Origin: Rotaria socialis
Taxonomy: Eukaryota; Rotifera; Eurotatoria; Philodinida; Philodinidae
DNA length: 64,000 nucleotides
Direction: 5' to 3'
Assembly: GCA_905331475.1 (NCBI GenBank)
Contig: CAJNYU010000205.1
Coordinates: 124,001-188,000, forward strand
The notes beneath the pieces were generated by a model. The model did no database searches. It worked only from the letters and a program-made list of their open reading frames with translations, and was not told the DNA's origin. Shown piece after piece: positions 11,636-24,395 of this stretch (position 1 is its first letter; each line of letters opens with the position of its first letter). The translations under genes and the position numbers were made by a program.

Positions 11636-13538
11636 ATGACACATATACGTTACATTTTTCTGATATCATTATTGATACGAGCTGATGGTGCAAAACGATC
11701 ATCTGAATTATCACGTCTACTCATTATTTCACTGGATGGTACTGTATATGAATTCAACGAGTTTGATTCTAGGATTTTAAATAATTTATTTTCAAGGATT
11801 TCGTCATGAGTATTTAAATCAATATGAATTTCCTATATTGAATCAATTTCGTAATGAAGGCGTACAAGCAACACAAGGAATGAAACCGACATTTACGACA
11901 ATGACATTTCCGAACCATATTTCTATTGCGACAGGTTTATAGCTTATATGAATAAGAAGTCTTTCATTTTTGTCTTTTCTTGGCAATTTAGGAATGTATC
12001 AAGAAGATCATGGTATCGTACATAACTCATTCTTCGATCGACTATTGAATAGGACTATTGGAATGGGTTTGTATCTTCTTCTTTTTTTGTTTTAATAAAA
12101 ATACTTTCAAACAATCTTCAATTTCTTTAGGTAATCGTGACGATGGACAATGGTCTGATCCGAATGTCGAACCAATATGGATTACTGCGACTAAACAAGT
12201 ATTTCGTTTGTCTTATTGAAATAGTTTAATATGCTGTTTTTTGTTTCAGAATATAAAATCTGCTGTTCTTTTTTGGCCAGCGTGCCATAATAAATTTCAT
12301 GGGATTCGTCCACTTATCTATAGTTGGTCGTATACTGATGATATACCGTTTCGTGAAAAAATTGACAATGCCATTGGTTACTTCCGCGAATTACCTGTTC
12401 AACTCGTTCTGCTATATCATTTGTAGAGTTGAAAAATAGATTATATTTCTTTTTCGAAATAATTATTTTGATTCTTTGCGTTTTCAAAGTGAACCAGATA
12501 AACAAGGGCATACATATGGGCCGGACTCCATAGAAGTACACGATACAGTAAGTAGAATCTTGCGGAAGCGAACGTATTTCTATGCTTTGATTTGTTTGTG
12601 TCTAATAAGTTGGTGCGTCTTGATGGTGATATTGGATATTTATTAGATAGAGTACAGAAGGATCTCGGTGATGATTTAAATATAATTATATTGTCCGATC
12701 ATGTAAGTGCAAACACCTCGAGTGATGTGAATACATTTGACGATTTTAAGGGTATGACAAATGTAACAAAAGTAACAAGGCCGTTCTATGAAAAATATCT
12801 TAATCGATCATCGGTTGACTCAAATATTCTCTCTGGTGCATTATTCAATGTAATGCCAAATAGTGGAAACGTGAGTGTTTCGTATAGCAAACATTTTTAA
12901 TTCTAAACTATTATTTATTTTTATTAAAACAAATCAAAGACTGAAGAAGTTTTCAATAGTCTAAGTAAAATTCCTAATGTGACCGTATACAAACGTGACG
13001 AAATGCCAGAACGTTTTCATTATTCAAAACCAAAACATCGACTTGGAGAACTTACTGCACTGACCGATACCGAAGGTCACATTTTATCGCCAGTAAATCA
13101 TTCAGTTGACTTAATCGAACACTGATATCAATTTATATTTAGGCAACAACTAATGCAGCTTATCCAAATAAGGGTAATCACGGATGGGATAACGCAGTAA
13201 AATCAATGCAAGCAATATTTATGGCTCGCGGTCCTTTATTTAGTAAAAGTATTCAAATTGATTCACTTAATAACGTTGATATCTATCATATTGCTTGTCA
13301 CATTCTTAAAATCAATCCGAATCCGTATGCTAACGCTGGTTCCCTTGCTAATCTAACCAGTCTATTTGCTCGCATCGAAAATACTTCAACACAAACTACT
13401 TTCACATCTTCCAATACAACTACAGCAAGACTTACTACAGAACTATTCTTTACGACTAAAAGCCGTGCTCACTGCTTGTGTTTCTCTCGTCATTTTCTTA
13501 TTGCACTAATGTTCTTCGTATTATCTTTCACTCTTTGA
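11636..13538 (+). CDS. Ectonucleotide pyrophosphatase/phosphodiesterase (ENPP family)
   Basis: Eleven exons join in frame from ATG 11636 to TGA before 13539; introns are 50-75 bp. The protein has a signal peptide (IRYIFLISLLIRADG) and then the alkaline-phosphatase-like fold of ENPPs. 'LLIISLDGFRHEYL' carries the first metal-binding Asp. 'TTMTFPNHISIATGMY' holds the Thr nucleophile before FPNH. 'EPDKQGHTYGPDS' gives Asp and His ligands, 'IIILSDH' gives the second Asp-His pair and 'GNHGWDN' the last His. The C-terminus ends in a hydrophobic segment after a Thr/Ser-rich stretch, which suggests a GPI anchor or a C-terminal membrane helix and an extracellular enzyme. Members cleave nucleotide or phospholipid phosphodiesters. 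The usual SDHGM reads SDHVS here: the metal ligands stay but the following Gly and Met are lost. The intron at 12423-12489 is needed to keep the frame into EPDKQGH. Confidence 0.88.
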
Positions 13539-14787
13539 ACAATGTGGCTAACAGGGGGGAAATCCTGTTTTTTTTTAATACTATCAAATATAATGTTCAA
13601 TTGAACTATGAGTACTATTGATTATGAATTTCATAAGTAATGTGTCTTTTTCTTGTTTGCTTGAAGAGAACAGGATTTTAATGTATTAGTATGATTGATT
13701 CTCGATATTGTTAAACTATCAAGAATAGGCTGATTTGTGTCACTCTTTGAAAGAAAGAAAAACACTCCGATTCTATGAATAATTTATGTATTCGCCCGTC
13801 ATGCATGTTTTAGTTGGCTCAATAAGATGGTAATGTTTACTAGAAAAATGGTTTGTTATTTCTAAAAGAAAGAGAAACAGCCATTTTTAATTATTAGTTC
13901 TGTTATTTTTGTTGTAAATCAACATTGCAATATCACGATTAGATTATGAAACATGATTTTTATTTTAAATCTGCACTAAAAAATATCATAAAAACAATGA
14001 AGTAGAAAGACATAAATAAATGACCGACAATCTGATATAGATTCGTTTTTCGTAAGAAGCAGTTTCGATTCTCAAGGTAGATAAAACCCTAAAATGTATG
14101 TGTGATTTATATATTTTGAGTCTTATCATCTGTTGAAGTAATAAAATCGTTAATGTCTTAGTTTTTATTAATGGCCTATTTACTTGAAGAATACAAAATT
14201 TAACTTTGCACGTACATAATGAAAAAGAAGTCGTTTTTTCTTACCACCACCTTGATAAGTAAACATAAGTTTTGCTACGATGCACTTGTGTAATGTTTGG
14301 CATTTTGCTATTGGTCTTAACAATGGTGGACGATACGGACTTTGTTTTCAAAACGCGTAATCGTAATTTACGTTTCGCTGATGTAAAAAAGATAAAAGAT
14401 TATCATCCGTTTTTATTTTAATGAATTACGAAGGAATTTGAAAACAAAAAGGATTGCCTACTAGAAACTTCATTTTTTTAATATTTAGTTCTGCTATTAG
14501 GGGCAAAGACTAGTATTGGATCAATAAGTAAATAACCATGGAGGTGAAGTAGCAGAAAGATGTACAGTTGTTCTACGCCCAACGCACCCTTGTTTGTTTG
14601 CTTGTTATTTACACCCGGCACAGTCTGTCTTCAGCTTTGACAATTATGCGATTCAACATTTCTTTTTTCGTTCCATCTGAAAAGCAAACACGCAAAAATG
14701 TGAAGGTTACAAAGCAAGCTTTTTAATTTCTTTTTGCTGCGGTAATGTTTTGAATGGTTCGAAATATTGTTGTTTGCTTTATCTGTC
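13539..14787. other. Intergenic, nothing recognised
   Basis: AT-rich sequence between ENPP and the core-1 galactosyltransferase. It probably holds the ENPP 3' untranslated region and the next promoter. No coding frame, repeat or element was recognised. Confidence 0.5.
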
Positions 14788-15778
14788 ATGTCATTATATC
14801 GTCGACGCATATGCATTTATTGTAGTGCTACAATTTTATTTGTAATTATTCAATTGTCAGTTTACTTATTTTATTCGTCCGCGCCTGATTGCCGGAATAA
14901 ACTAGAAATATCAATACCGGAGAATTTAAGCGACAAAGCAAGTATATTTAAAATAAATACACGAGTTTTATGTTGGATTCCAACAACACTTAAACGACTT
15001 GATCGAGCAGTTGTTGTATATGAGTGAGTGAATCCTTTAGTAAGAGAAATAATAATTTTCTTAATTCGAATTCAGCACATGGGCTAAACGATGTGATCAG
15101 TCAATTTTTGTCATCGGTGGTTCGCGTCCATCGCCTGTTCCCGATGCTTCAAAATATCCATTTCCGATCGCTTATCTTGATAATGAAAAGATCGAAGAAT
15201 ATAAACTTCTATCTGAAAAAGTTTTACTGTCATTACTCCACATATACAATAACTATGTCAAGGATTATGATTGGTTTTTTAAAGGTGATGACGACACGTT
15301 TGTTATTGTTGAAAATCTTCGCCATTTTCTTCGACGTCATCCATCGAATGCATCATTTTATTATGGTTATACAGCCAAAACTCCAGATCGTTTCTATACG
15401 TCAGGTGGTGCTGGTTATGTTCTAAGTCAAACGGCATTACTTCACTTTGGCGAAGAAATTTTAACGAAACCTGAAAAACGTAAATTGTGCGATAAAGATC
15501 ACGCTGAAGATGTGAATATTGCTTACTGTCTAGCAAAAATTGGTATTTTTCCTATGAATGCACGTGATTATCAGTTACGCGAAAAGTTTCATCCGATGAC
15601 ATTTCAAGAACACTTCATGGGAAATTTTACACAATGGATTGAAAAAAATGCACAGTTCGCCCAGAAACCGGGCGAAGAATGTTGTTCACCGTGGACTATA
15701 TCATTTCATAGTATGAACCCAGACGAAATGAAGATGATGCATTTTTTACTGTATCATATACAAAAAGCATCTGTTTGA
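14788..15778 (+). CDS. C1GALT1: Core 1 beta-1,3-galactosyltransferase-like (C1GALT1 family)
   Basis: Two exons (14788-15023 and 15076-15778) give about 312 residues of a type II Golgi membrane protein. A membrane anchor lies near the N-terminus (CSATILFVIIQLSVYLFY), followed by a short stem. The GT31 catalytic domain then shows 'VVYDTWAKRC', 'DWFFKGDDDTFVIVENLR' with the DDD metal-binding motif, 'YYGYTAKTPDRFYTSGGAGY', 'EDVNIAYCL' with the conserved EDV, and a C-terminal 'CCSPWTISFHSM'. These match T-synthase, which adds galactose to GalNAc-Ser/Thr to make core 1 O-glycans. The codon at the splice joins GA and C to make Asp of YDTWA. An in-frame ATG lies seven codons upstream at 14767; I chose 14788 because it starts the basic cytoplasmic tail. 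Animal genomes often hold many paralogues of this family, so exact orthology is unproven. Confidence 0.88.
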
Positions 15779-16664
15779 ATAAAAATAAAAGCTCAATTGG
15801 CTCTTGTTGTTTTTTGCTAATCATATATTTCCATCTGATTTCTACATACGCATCGACTGAAAGGCATTCGAATGATCATTGAATAAATTATAGGTGACAC
15901 GTTTTGACGACAAAGTAGAATTCGTACGACAATCTATCATCTTGTAATTATGCAAGAATGTACTTGAATATAAGATAATGATTATTCGATGGAACCAAAT
16001 GCAGTCTTGCCTATGTATGGATAGCAAGCGCACAGTTTGTAGGTAGGGTGTGAAACCTTCTAACAAGCGTAAATCTATTCATTTTTTTACTATGAAAAAT
16101 ACTCAATAGTATTTTTGTTCTACTTTTATAATGAAAGAAAACAAGTAACGAAGCCGTCGAACAATTGTTTTTATGACACTTTAAATTAGTTATATATTAT
16201 ATTCAATTGAATTAAATCAATTTCCTGCCAATCGCTCTCAATCTCAATTTAAGATGCTCTTTGTAACTATTGATCCGAGAAAAAATATTATGATTGATAT
16301 GGATTTTAAGGAGCATTCTTATCTGCCCTACCGTCTGTGCCCTACAGAAAAAAACTGTACAAATATAATTTATCGTTGAAAATTTTTCGTCTCGACTTCA
16401 TTCAAATTAGAATGACTTGGACTTCTTCATGGAGAACAGGAAAAGTGTTTCTGTCTCTGTACACCGCACGTATTCAGTTACTCGCATTGCGTGATCCATC
16501 TTCATTAGTCATTCGTTTGAGTTCAGTATGCGATAGAGGTGATGACGATGTCACTGCGTCCCCCTTATTCCTGCAAAATCGAACTAGTGGTGTGTTGCTT
16601 TATAAATCTTTGGCAGCGGGTATAGAAAAAGCAGCACATCATATCCATGAGACTGTATCGTCAG

Positions 16665-16870
16665 AACGATTCCATGATATTTGCTTGATTCTTTTGTCAA
16701 TAAAACAGCGCACACGATAAAGAGGATAACCTATGATAAGGAATATTTTGTCATGATGATGCGCGCGCTTTAAATGACTACGACAACCTGTAACCTTTAC
16801 GAAAGATTATCCAAGAAAAAGAACCCACCATTCTACGCCCTTTTTTGCCTCGATTTGCGATAATTAATTC
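16665..16870 (+). repeat. Direct repeat, copy 1 (P450 5' flank)
   Basis: This segment resembles 17310-17510 in the same orientation. Shared blocks include 'AAAACAGCGCACA', 'CTATGATAAG(G/A)AATATT' and 'GAAGATTAT'-like stretches in the same order. It ends about 670 bp before the P450 start, whereas copy 2 ends just before it. Divergence is substantial, so the duplication is old. Confidence 0.65.
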
Positions 16871-17309
16871 GTAAGTTAGATTTTTCGATCAAACAATACA
16901 TATTATTCTGATTTTTCCGAGACGAAAATTTTCAAGAATAAATGATATTTTTTTTCTGCAGCGTATTCACTGCATGAAACGGTATAGACAATTCAGAGTA
17001 ATTGGAGTGTCTATTTTTTTTTCTTTATAGCGTAGTTTTTAGTGCACTGCTGACCTCATTAAGTATGATAGGGATAAAACTTAATATTGGTTAACCTTTC
17101 GCCCGGAAGAGTATTGTAGAACGTAAAATTTTCAGGGTGGTAGTTTCAGGTGTTGATAGTTTGCATATCCAAAAACTAATAAAACGGAACTGATTTTTTT
17201 GTCGAGAACGTCTGATCCTTGACCAAACCACGGTCTATTTCTTAATCTAGCCAACGAGATGTAATACCCCTAGAAAGCAAATGTATCAGTTACTTTTCAT
17301 TTTGGTTTC

Positions 17310-17510
17310 AAAAGATTGTATGATACTTGCTTGCTCTTTTTCGGCAAGAAAACAGCGCACAAAATAAAGAGAATAAGCTATGATAAGAAATATTCTTTCC
17401 GTGTTTGTGTACTGACTAAAAATACCGCAGAGAAACTGTAGCCTTCACTGAAGATTATTGACGAAAAAGAGCTGCTATTTTTGGTCACCTTTTATTTCGC
17501 TGTGTAATCA
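17310..17510 (+). repeat. Direct repeat, copy 2 (P450 5' flank)
   Basis: Partner of 16665-16870. It lies directly upstream of the P450 pseudogene start and so would be its promoter region. The same ordered blocks are present, including 'AAAACAGCGCACA'. The arrangement suggests that a P450 gene with its flank was once duplicated in tandem and one coding copy was lost. Confidence 0.65.
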
Positions 17511-17542
17511 TTTAGTCAAACGTTAGAATTTTTGCTCCAACG

Positions 17543-19159
17543 ATGGTATTGCTTTTAATCTTCGGACGTTTCTCAGTCGTTGTTCTTCTTGCCCTCTTCA
17601 TCTATATCAAGTTGATTCGACCAACAAAACAACTATACGATGCCTTTCGTGCGCAATGTTTTTTGCTGGCGAGTCATTCGTACCACTAATTGGCCAGATG
17701 AAGGATTATCAGCAAGCAGAAAAATCTTCAGACGTATTATCGTACTTTAATGAGTTGTGCAAGAAACATGACCATTGCTTTCTGTTCAGTTATGGACCAT
17801 TCACTCGCTTTTTCTGTAGTGAGCCCGAAATTATAGTTGAAATTTTGGGTCGAACGAAAGCACAAAATTTTCGAAAACCAACTAATTTTTCATCGGTATA
17901 CTCAAGCCAATTATCGGACATCAAAATGTACTTCTGTTGGAAGGGTCTGAACACGATCGTGCTCGTAAAATGCTTAATCCAGCGTTTCATTTTGTTAAAC
18001 TTCAATCCGTGATTCCCATCATGACAAGAGAAACTGAAAATGCAATCGATGCCCTATTGAAATAATCTCATACAAAGACGATTGAGCTCAAATTGAAACT
18101 CAAGTCGATGACACTTTCGATCATTGCGACAAGTGCGGTCGGGCAAAGTCTCGAAGAAATACCAGATGCCGAAAGGATCGTCTCAAATGGATTCAATGAA
18201 GTATTAGATGCTATCGACTATCGTACGGTAAGCATGATTAATTTAATTCCATTAGTAAACAAGTTACTATTCTGGCGCAAGTAAATCGTGGACGAAGGAC
18301 TGAAAAAAGTGAATGATTTTTTCGATAGAGTCATTGCTAATCGACAACGAGAGAAATCTGAAAGCCTGTCTTCAAACATTGACCTTCTAGGTATGTTCCG
18401 TTTGTATAATTTCCAACAAATTCAGCCATTATTTCAGATAGAGATTGAGTTTATCGCTATATCATAGATCTTCTTCTATCAGCGTCGGATGATGATGGGC
18501 AAGAGCTTTCAAATAATGAAATAAAAGATGAAGCACTTACGTTTATCCTCGCTGGTCATGAAACAACAGCGAGTTTGATGGTGTAGACTATTTATGTTCT
18601 TATGGCAAACGAACACGTTCTAGAAGCATGCCGAAAAGAAGTCGCCTGTGTCGTACCAGATGGTCAAAAGCTTACATCTGAAAATATAAACGAACTGAAC
18701 GTAATTGGTGCCGTACTGAACGAAACTCTGCGTCTGATTCCACCTGCTCCATGCATTACTCGAGAATGTGCTAATGAGCATATTATCGGACAAGGTAGCC
18801 AAAACGAAGTACGAATGCCAAAATGATGCACTGTAGTAGTCAACGCTGCAGTTCTTCATCGAAGACCGGATCTATGACCTCGACCAGATGAGTTCGATTA
18901 CAGCCGATGGATACGAGATCCGGTTACTGGACTCAAACCAAAATTAAGTCACCCCTATGCTTATCTTCCGTTCGTTGCTTGTCCTAAAAATTGTATTGAC
19001 CAGAATTTTGCTCTTCTCGAACCCAAGGTTATTTTAGCCCTATTGGTTCAACGATGTGACTTTGAACTGGCTGCTGGCCAGAAGGTGGTAGTCCTTGAGA
19101 TCGTAATAACAATGCGACCAAAATAAGGTCTATTTCCTCGAGTTTCGTCTCGCCAGTAG
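17543..19159 (+). pseudogene. Cytochrome P450 pseudogene
   Basis: A nearly full-length P450 can be followed from an N-terminal membrane anchor (17543 on, 'VVVLLALFIYIKLIRP') to the end near 19159, but it is broken many times. A frameshift lies near 17655 after 'LYDAFRAQ', and another near 17930 before 'EGSEHDRARKMLNPAFHF'. In-frame stops occur at 18063-18065, 18282-18284, 18584-18586, 18824-18826, 18875-18877 and near 19123. Landmarks remain: the I-helix 'AGHETTAS' (about 18550), 'NETLRLIPPAP' with the ExxR motif (18720), and the heme loop 'LPFVACPKNCIDQNFA' (about 18965). The loop keeps the heme Cys but has lost both glycines and the Arg. An intron at about 18391-18467 is still visible. P450s oxidise lipids and foreign compounds at the ER. 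No read-through or splicing can rescue this many lesions. Confidence 0.9.
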
Positions 19160-19732
19160 ATCAAAACAAGTGACATTTATAATTTAATTATTCGTTTCAT
19201 ATAGAGCGTAGTAAAAATTTCCATAAAATTATAGACACCATTTAGGGGCGCACTATTTTTCAGTATTGAGCTGTGTTACAAATATTGGTACATCTTTTAT
19301 TTAGGTGTCATCTATTGAGGTTAGAAATAATTTGATAGATGTCTGCTAGAAATCGCAATGCTACTGTATTAGCTCATCAAACGACAAGTACCAACGGTAC
19401 TGAGATAGTAATCAAATGAAACAGCGAACCGACGTGTATAGCTATACAATAATAAATATCTGCTGTAATCTTTATATAAACTAATACCAGTTAATCTTAT
19501 TGATCCATTAAGCGTTCACCGAATTCTTACGCAAAGAAGAGAAGAAAAACTGTAAAATACACGACGATTCAATGGTCAACCAATACAATAAGAAAGAGCA
19601 TTACAAAGCTCAGTTAAAAATGTGTAAAGGCTTCATCAAATTATTATTTTCCATGCATTGTTTAGTCTATGTGCATGAAAGAAAACCGCCGCAAATGTGG
19701 CACTGCTTTTATTCACTTATATCTATTACATG
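19160..19732. other. Intergenic between converging P450 pseudogene and CCDC33-like gene
   Basis: About 570 bp with no coding frame or repeat that I recognise. It includes the probable 3' untranslated region of the minus-strand gene that ends at 19733. Confidence 0.5.
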
Positions 19733-22700
19733 CTAGTTTTCTTTCTTGCTAAAAATGGCTTGTCCTAAAGAATTCAACTTGTGTAACAAGATCTTGTATT
19801 TTCTTATTACTCGTAACATCGTTTGTGAATCGATTTCGGTTATACCGATGAGTTCTGCTTTCAACGAATTGTATTGACCATAAGTTTTCTGTTCGATATT
19901 TCTTAGTTTTGACACAAAAAACATATTTATTTAGATTGTCTTTTTTTTTAAAAGATGAATGACGATTTAATAAGGTCTTGATTTTCGTGTTCGTGGTGTA
20001 GCCGACTAGACAAAAGAAAACTATGTTTTTCAAATTTACAAAAATCTAAAAAAAACCTTACCGTTGCCTCAACATCTTCAAGTTTTGAAAGTAGTTCAGC
20101 TTTTTCTCGGCCCCATGCAGATGTATTCTCTTGAAACTAGAAAAAATCAGCATTTAACGTTACTTTATTGAAGAAGGAACCGTCTACAAAAATCTTACTC
20201 GAGCTTTGAGATTAGCTAATTCTTGTTGGTAAGTTAAATTTTGTTGAACAAGATCTTCTCGATGATTATTTACCAATGCTGTGTTACGTCCATTAGATAA
20301 TCGTCTCTACTAAATACTCAATCTATGATCAATAAAAACTTAAAAACCAGCGTACTTGAAGTTGCTGACTTTCTAAACCAAGTGCCGCATGTTCAGATAG
20401 AAATTTTCTATCAACATCATTAAATACTCCTACGATGATGATTTTTATTTTGTTTCAATGAAGTTGGTTTCGCAAAAACTGCAATTCTCACCTCCTGATC
20501 GTTTTTGTTTCATATAATTATTAATCATTGCTTCAAGTTTCTCAATAACAAGTTCTTGACGTCGAACAGTTTCCTCAAGACCGTCAGCTTTGCCCAGCCG
20601 TTGTTGAATGAGTTTCATTTCTACTTCACGTGCTTGACTTGTGCGTACTAGAGCATCGTATTGAGCACGTAATTCGCCTCTCTAGAACAAAAACAATTCG
20701 TTTTTCTAGTAGAAAGAAAATACTCTCATGTCTTTGATGTTTATATACTCGAGTTAATTCTTTTTCGTAACTGTTTATTTTTGCATATTTTTCTTTTAAT
20801 TCAAGTGATTGCGCAGATATCTTAGCACTTAAACGATCTGAAAGAACAACGATGATATTTTCTTTTTATTAAATAATCGATTTCTTTTTCTCTTACTATA
20901 TATATCTTGAATTTTAGCTTTATCGATTTTATCACCTTCTAAAATTTCAATGAAAACTTTCTTTTTTCTATCAAAATTTTCTAATTTTGCTCTTAAATCA
21001 ATGTTGGCGGCCGTTAAAGTTTTATGTTGATCACGTAATTGCATAACATCTTGTATAACGCGTCGAATAGCTTGCTTGTATTTGCCAACTTCACGTTCAA
21101 AATAATCAAACCAACCTTCGATATCGTCATCACGACGTGGGGGATAATTTGTTCCTAACATGGCGCGATATTCCGTTGGTATATCATCCAAATCATACGG
21201 ATTAATACGTGGAATACGATAGCGTGTGTTCTACATTATCAAAATGTAAATAAAGAATTGAAAGAAAAAATACTAATCGTATAAACTAACATCTGATGTT
21301 GTTGCAGTTTGTTGAACTTGAACAGGCTGTTGATACTTTCAAAGGCAACAAAAAATTGTAATTATAACGGCAAAAATCAATAAATTGAACATACGTACTT
21401 CATAGTGAGGTGGCGGTTGATAGTATGGGGCTGTTAAAAATGTTGGTTGAGGCGCCTTGTAAAAAGAAAAGCAAAATTGAATCGAATGTTTTCGTCATAT
21501 TTTAAATGCAGACAAGAGAATATGCTAGTGGCTGATTGAATGCAATTGCTGGTTTTGGTACTAGAACCCATTGTTTTTGGTTCCGAGGACGATAAGACAT
21601 GTGCATTTATTTGGCTCTGTGACTTAGCAGCAATCGTTAGAAAAACATGCCATAGAAAAGTGAGAAGATTTTTGATCGAAGAAAAATATTTTTCTATTTT
21701 TCAAGTCAGAAAAAGAGAGAACAGTCAGCGCTTTAATAACGTTAAGTGCTTGTTTGTCTTGTAGGTGTAGGTGATCGTTCGCAATTTTGAATCATAATCA
21801 CATAAATCTATTTCGATTGATCGAAAAGATTAAGTAAAAGAAAATGCTTTGAATTTTCAATGAAAATAATTAAGAATACTAAATGTTTGGCATTAAAAAT
21901 AACTATTATAATAGATCTAAATCTAAAAGATTTTTATTCTTTCACAATTTTTAGATTTGTTCTGGAATTATTTGACTGCAGTATGTGTATATGAGACTAT
22001 AATTGCTCGATATAAATCATTAGAGAACTATTAGCTACAAACGGCTAATAGGTCGCATTCGAGAAATGACCGAGCTGATGTAACAGTAGTTTGAAGGCTG
22101 TTGCCATGTACTATTAAATTTTATGCGTGCGCGAAATCTATTCAACATAGTAAATAGAAAAACGAAAGCTTTTTGACGACAGCTGAATACTTCGTAATAG
22201 GCACAGAGAAAAGAAAAAATAACGAACCAAAGAAAGAGCTATTAGTATAGAACTATTTTGATGTTGCATTGTTTCTTGTATATGAAAACTAACTAGAAGT
22301 CGACTACTTAACCTACAGATTGAAGCTACATGTATATATCTAATAAAGTCGACCCGACAATCGTTGATAATTCTAATGAATATAAACTCTGGTCAATTAC
22401 AGAATGCCTTATAAAAGTGCATAAGTAAAATCATGCATTTTAAACTACTACGCTATTCTAAATCAAAATAGAGCGACATTGAATCGAGTTTTTTTTATCA
22501 ACGATCATTTTTTCCCGTAATTAGAAAAAAAATTCTTTTCCATCGCTCTCGTTTCTATTGTATAGACATAGACTTACTGGTATGGGTGATCGAGTAACAT
22601 GTGCGGCTGATCGTGGCGGCGGCGGCGGTTGTAGTGCTGATGATGAGGCTGATGATATTTGTATGGATGGTAAAAAACCTTTCTTTGTTACAGGTGCTTG

Positions 22701-24395
22701 AATGTAAACAGGTGTAACATCATTTTGACCGTTTGGATTACAGTACGATGGCAATGCTGGCATATTACTATTAGTTGGCAAAAGAAGATTTCTTGTTGGA
22801 TGTCTTTCAGTAAGGATCCGGAAAAGCATTTCTGCTGTTAAATATTTTGAGCTTTCGGCTGCTAAATCACCATCACTATGGATCAGAAGACCTTTAAATT
22901 GTAATTGTTTTCAAATTAAAATCCGTATTGAAAAAATCAATACCTTCGGTTCTCATGCCTTCGCTTCCTAGTGTTGATGTCAGTGCGTTCATTAAGCGTT
23001 CATCTAAAATAATAGCTGTCCATCCAAGTAAACCCGATAGACGCCAATTTTTACTATTGGCAATATTTTGATACGGATAAAATTCAATTACCATTGCACT
23101 ACCATTGCTTGTAAACATATTGTCTTTTTCATTTTGATGGCAAAAAAGAAAATCATGTTTCCATATTGGAATTTTAGACTAAAAACAATATATATTTTTT
23201 TCAGCACTCTGAAGGATGCATCTAATTTTAATCTATTGATTCTAATCGTTAAGTCGATTCCACACTCGCTATTTAATAGTTCTATTAACTTCTAACGCAT
23301 CTGATTTGCGCTAGTATTTTATTGATGTATAACTCCAAAGTAATTCTTTGCTTTCAATCGTATATCTTCTCAATGAAAAAAAGCTACAGTATTCTCATGT
23401 TCTTACAAATATGCGCAAGAAGTCAAAGAGTTGCACTGCCATCTATTGTGACTATGAGAATCTATTACGATAAGCGTACCCTTTTAGATGCTAATGATAC
23501 TTGAGGATAACCATCGTATGAATATTCAGGTAATAATAAATCTTGTCTGCTAGCACCAACAATTGGTTTGAACTCAATACCATGACGTTCAGTGTTATGA
23601 TTCAGTAAATAATTTTGTCTATTAATAAATATAAAAATGAATTGATTCATTTACTGAAACAAACTTATATTTAGTAGAAAAACAAAACTTGAGACCTATA
23701 AGCTTTAAAATCAGATACAATCCGAGTAACAGCATAGATTGATAGATTTTCTGTAATTGGTGAATCAAATCCATTCAATAGAGCTTCCAAACCAAAATAT
23801 CGAATACTTTCTTTCGATAAGGAACTTAGTTTTCTCATCATTGAAATATATAAACAAGTCGTTTGTGATGTTTGTTGTAACGGTTGTTGCAGATTTAGAT
23901 GATACTGATAGAATGGTTCGAAATTTTGCCATTGAAAACGGTGTTCAACTATTTTCTTTCCCGTTGGTTCATCAATAATAAAAATAATCAGGTCTACAAA
24001 TAGAACACTAGAATGTTGTTTTTTCTTCTTCCGATACCCGCAATTTTTTTTAATTCAAACAAATATTAATTTACCCTCGGTAAGACTTCTATCTTCTGCT
24101 ATATCTACATAGATCATTTCATTCCATTGTGGTGAGACACCTTCAATAAAATTTGTTGCATTAATTGTTTCTCCAATCTCTCCTTCCTCCAAAGTTGCTT
24201 TAGATTGTCTATATGTATATATATATAAATCAAAATATAATCAAAATTCATTTTTAATTACGCTGTAACATAGCATCTAGGTGAACGATTATTGATCTTA
24301 GGTAAATTAGCTGCGCCATGTACGAGTATATGAATAAGTTCTTTACAACGTGGTGCTACATGCGGAAATAGCGCACTGTATTTAGCTGTTGTCAT
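19733..24395 (-). CDS. C2-like and coiled-coil protein, tentatively CCDC33-like
   Basis: Multi-exon gene with ATG at 24393-24395 and stop at 19733-19735. The N-terminal exons encode a C2-like beta-sandwich: 'KELIHILVHGAANLPKIN' (about 24330), 'NFIEGVSPQWNEMIYVDI' (24110) and 'DLIIFIIDEPTGKKIVEHRF' (23980). A second similar segment follows near 23.0-23.6 kb. A Pro-rich linker (22.5-22.8 kb, PPPPPRS) precedes a further Pro/Tyr-rich part at 21.3-21.5 kb. The C-terminal third is a long coiled coil that begins 'DIPTEYRAMLGTNYPPRRDD' (21180) and continues through heptad-rich exons down to 19740. This order, C2-like then Pro-rich then coiled coil, resembles CCDC33, a peroxisome- or cilium-linked protein of uncertain function. 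I am sure it is a real gene and unsure of the name. One intron of about 1 kb (21.5-22.5 kb) breaks the short-intron pattern and shows no gene. Confidence 0.6.

Larger units (their letters stand above)
15779..17542. other. Intergenic region upstream of the P450 pseudogene
   Basis: No intact gene was recognised. A 127-codon open frame at 16337-16720 resembles no family I know, and its end overlaps the first copy of a direct repeat (16665-16870). It may be a remnant of an upstream P450 copy or plain noncoding DNA. Confidence 0.45.

Noticed and set aside
16337..16720. 127-codon plus-strand frame upstream of the P450 pseudogene
   Set aside because: No family features, no splice context, and its end falls in a diverged repeat. 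Kept only as a note.
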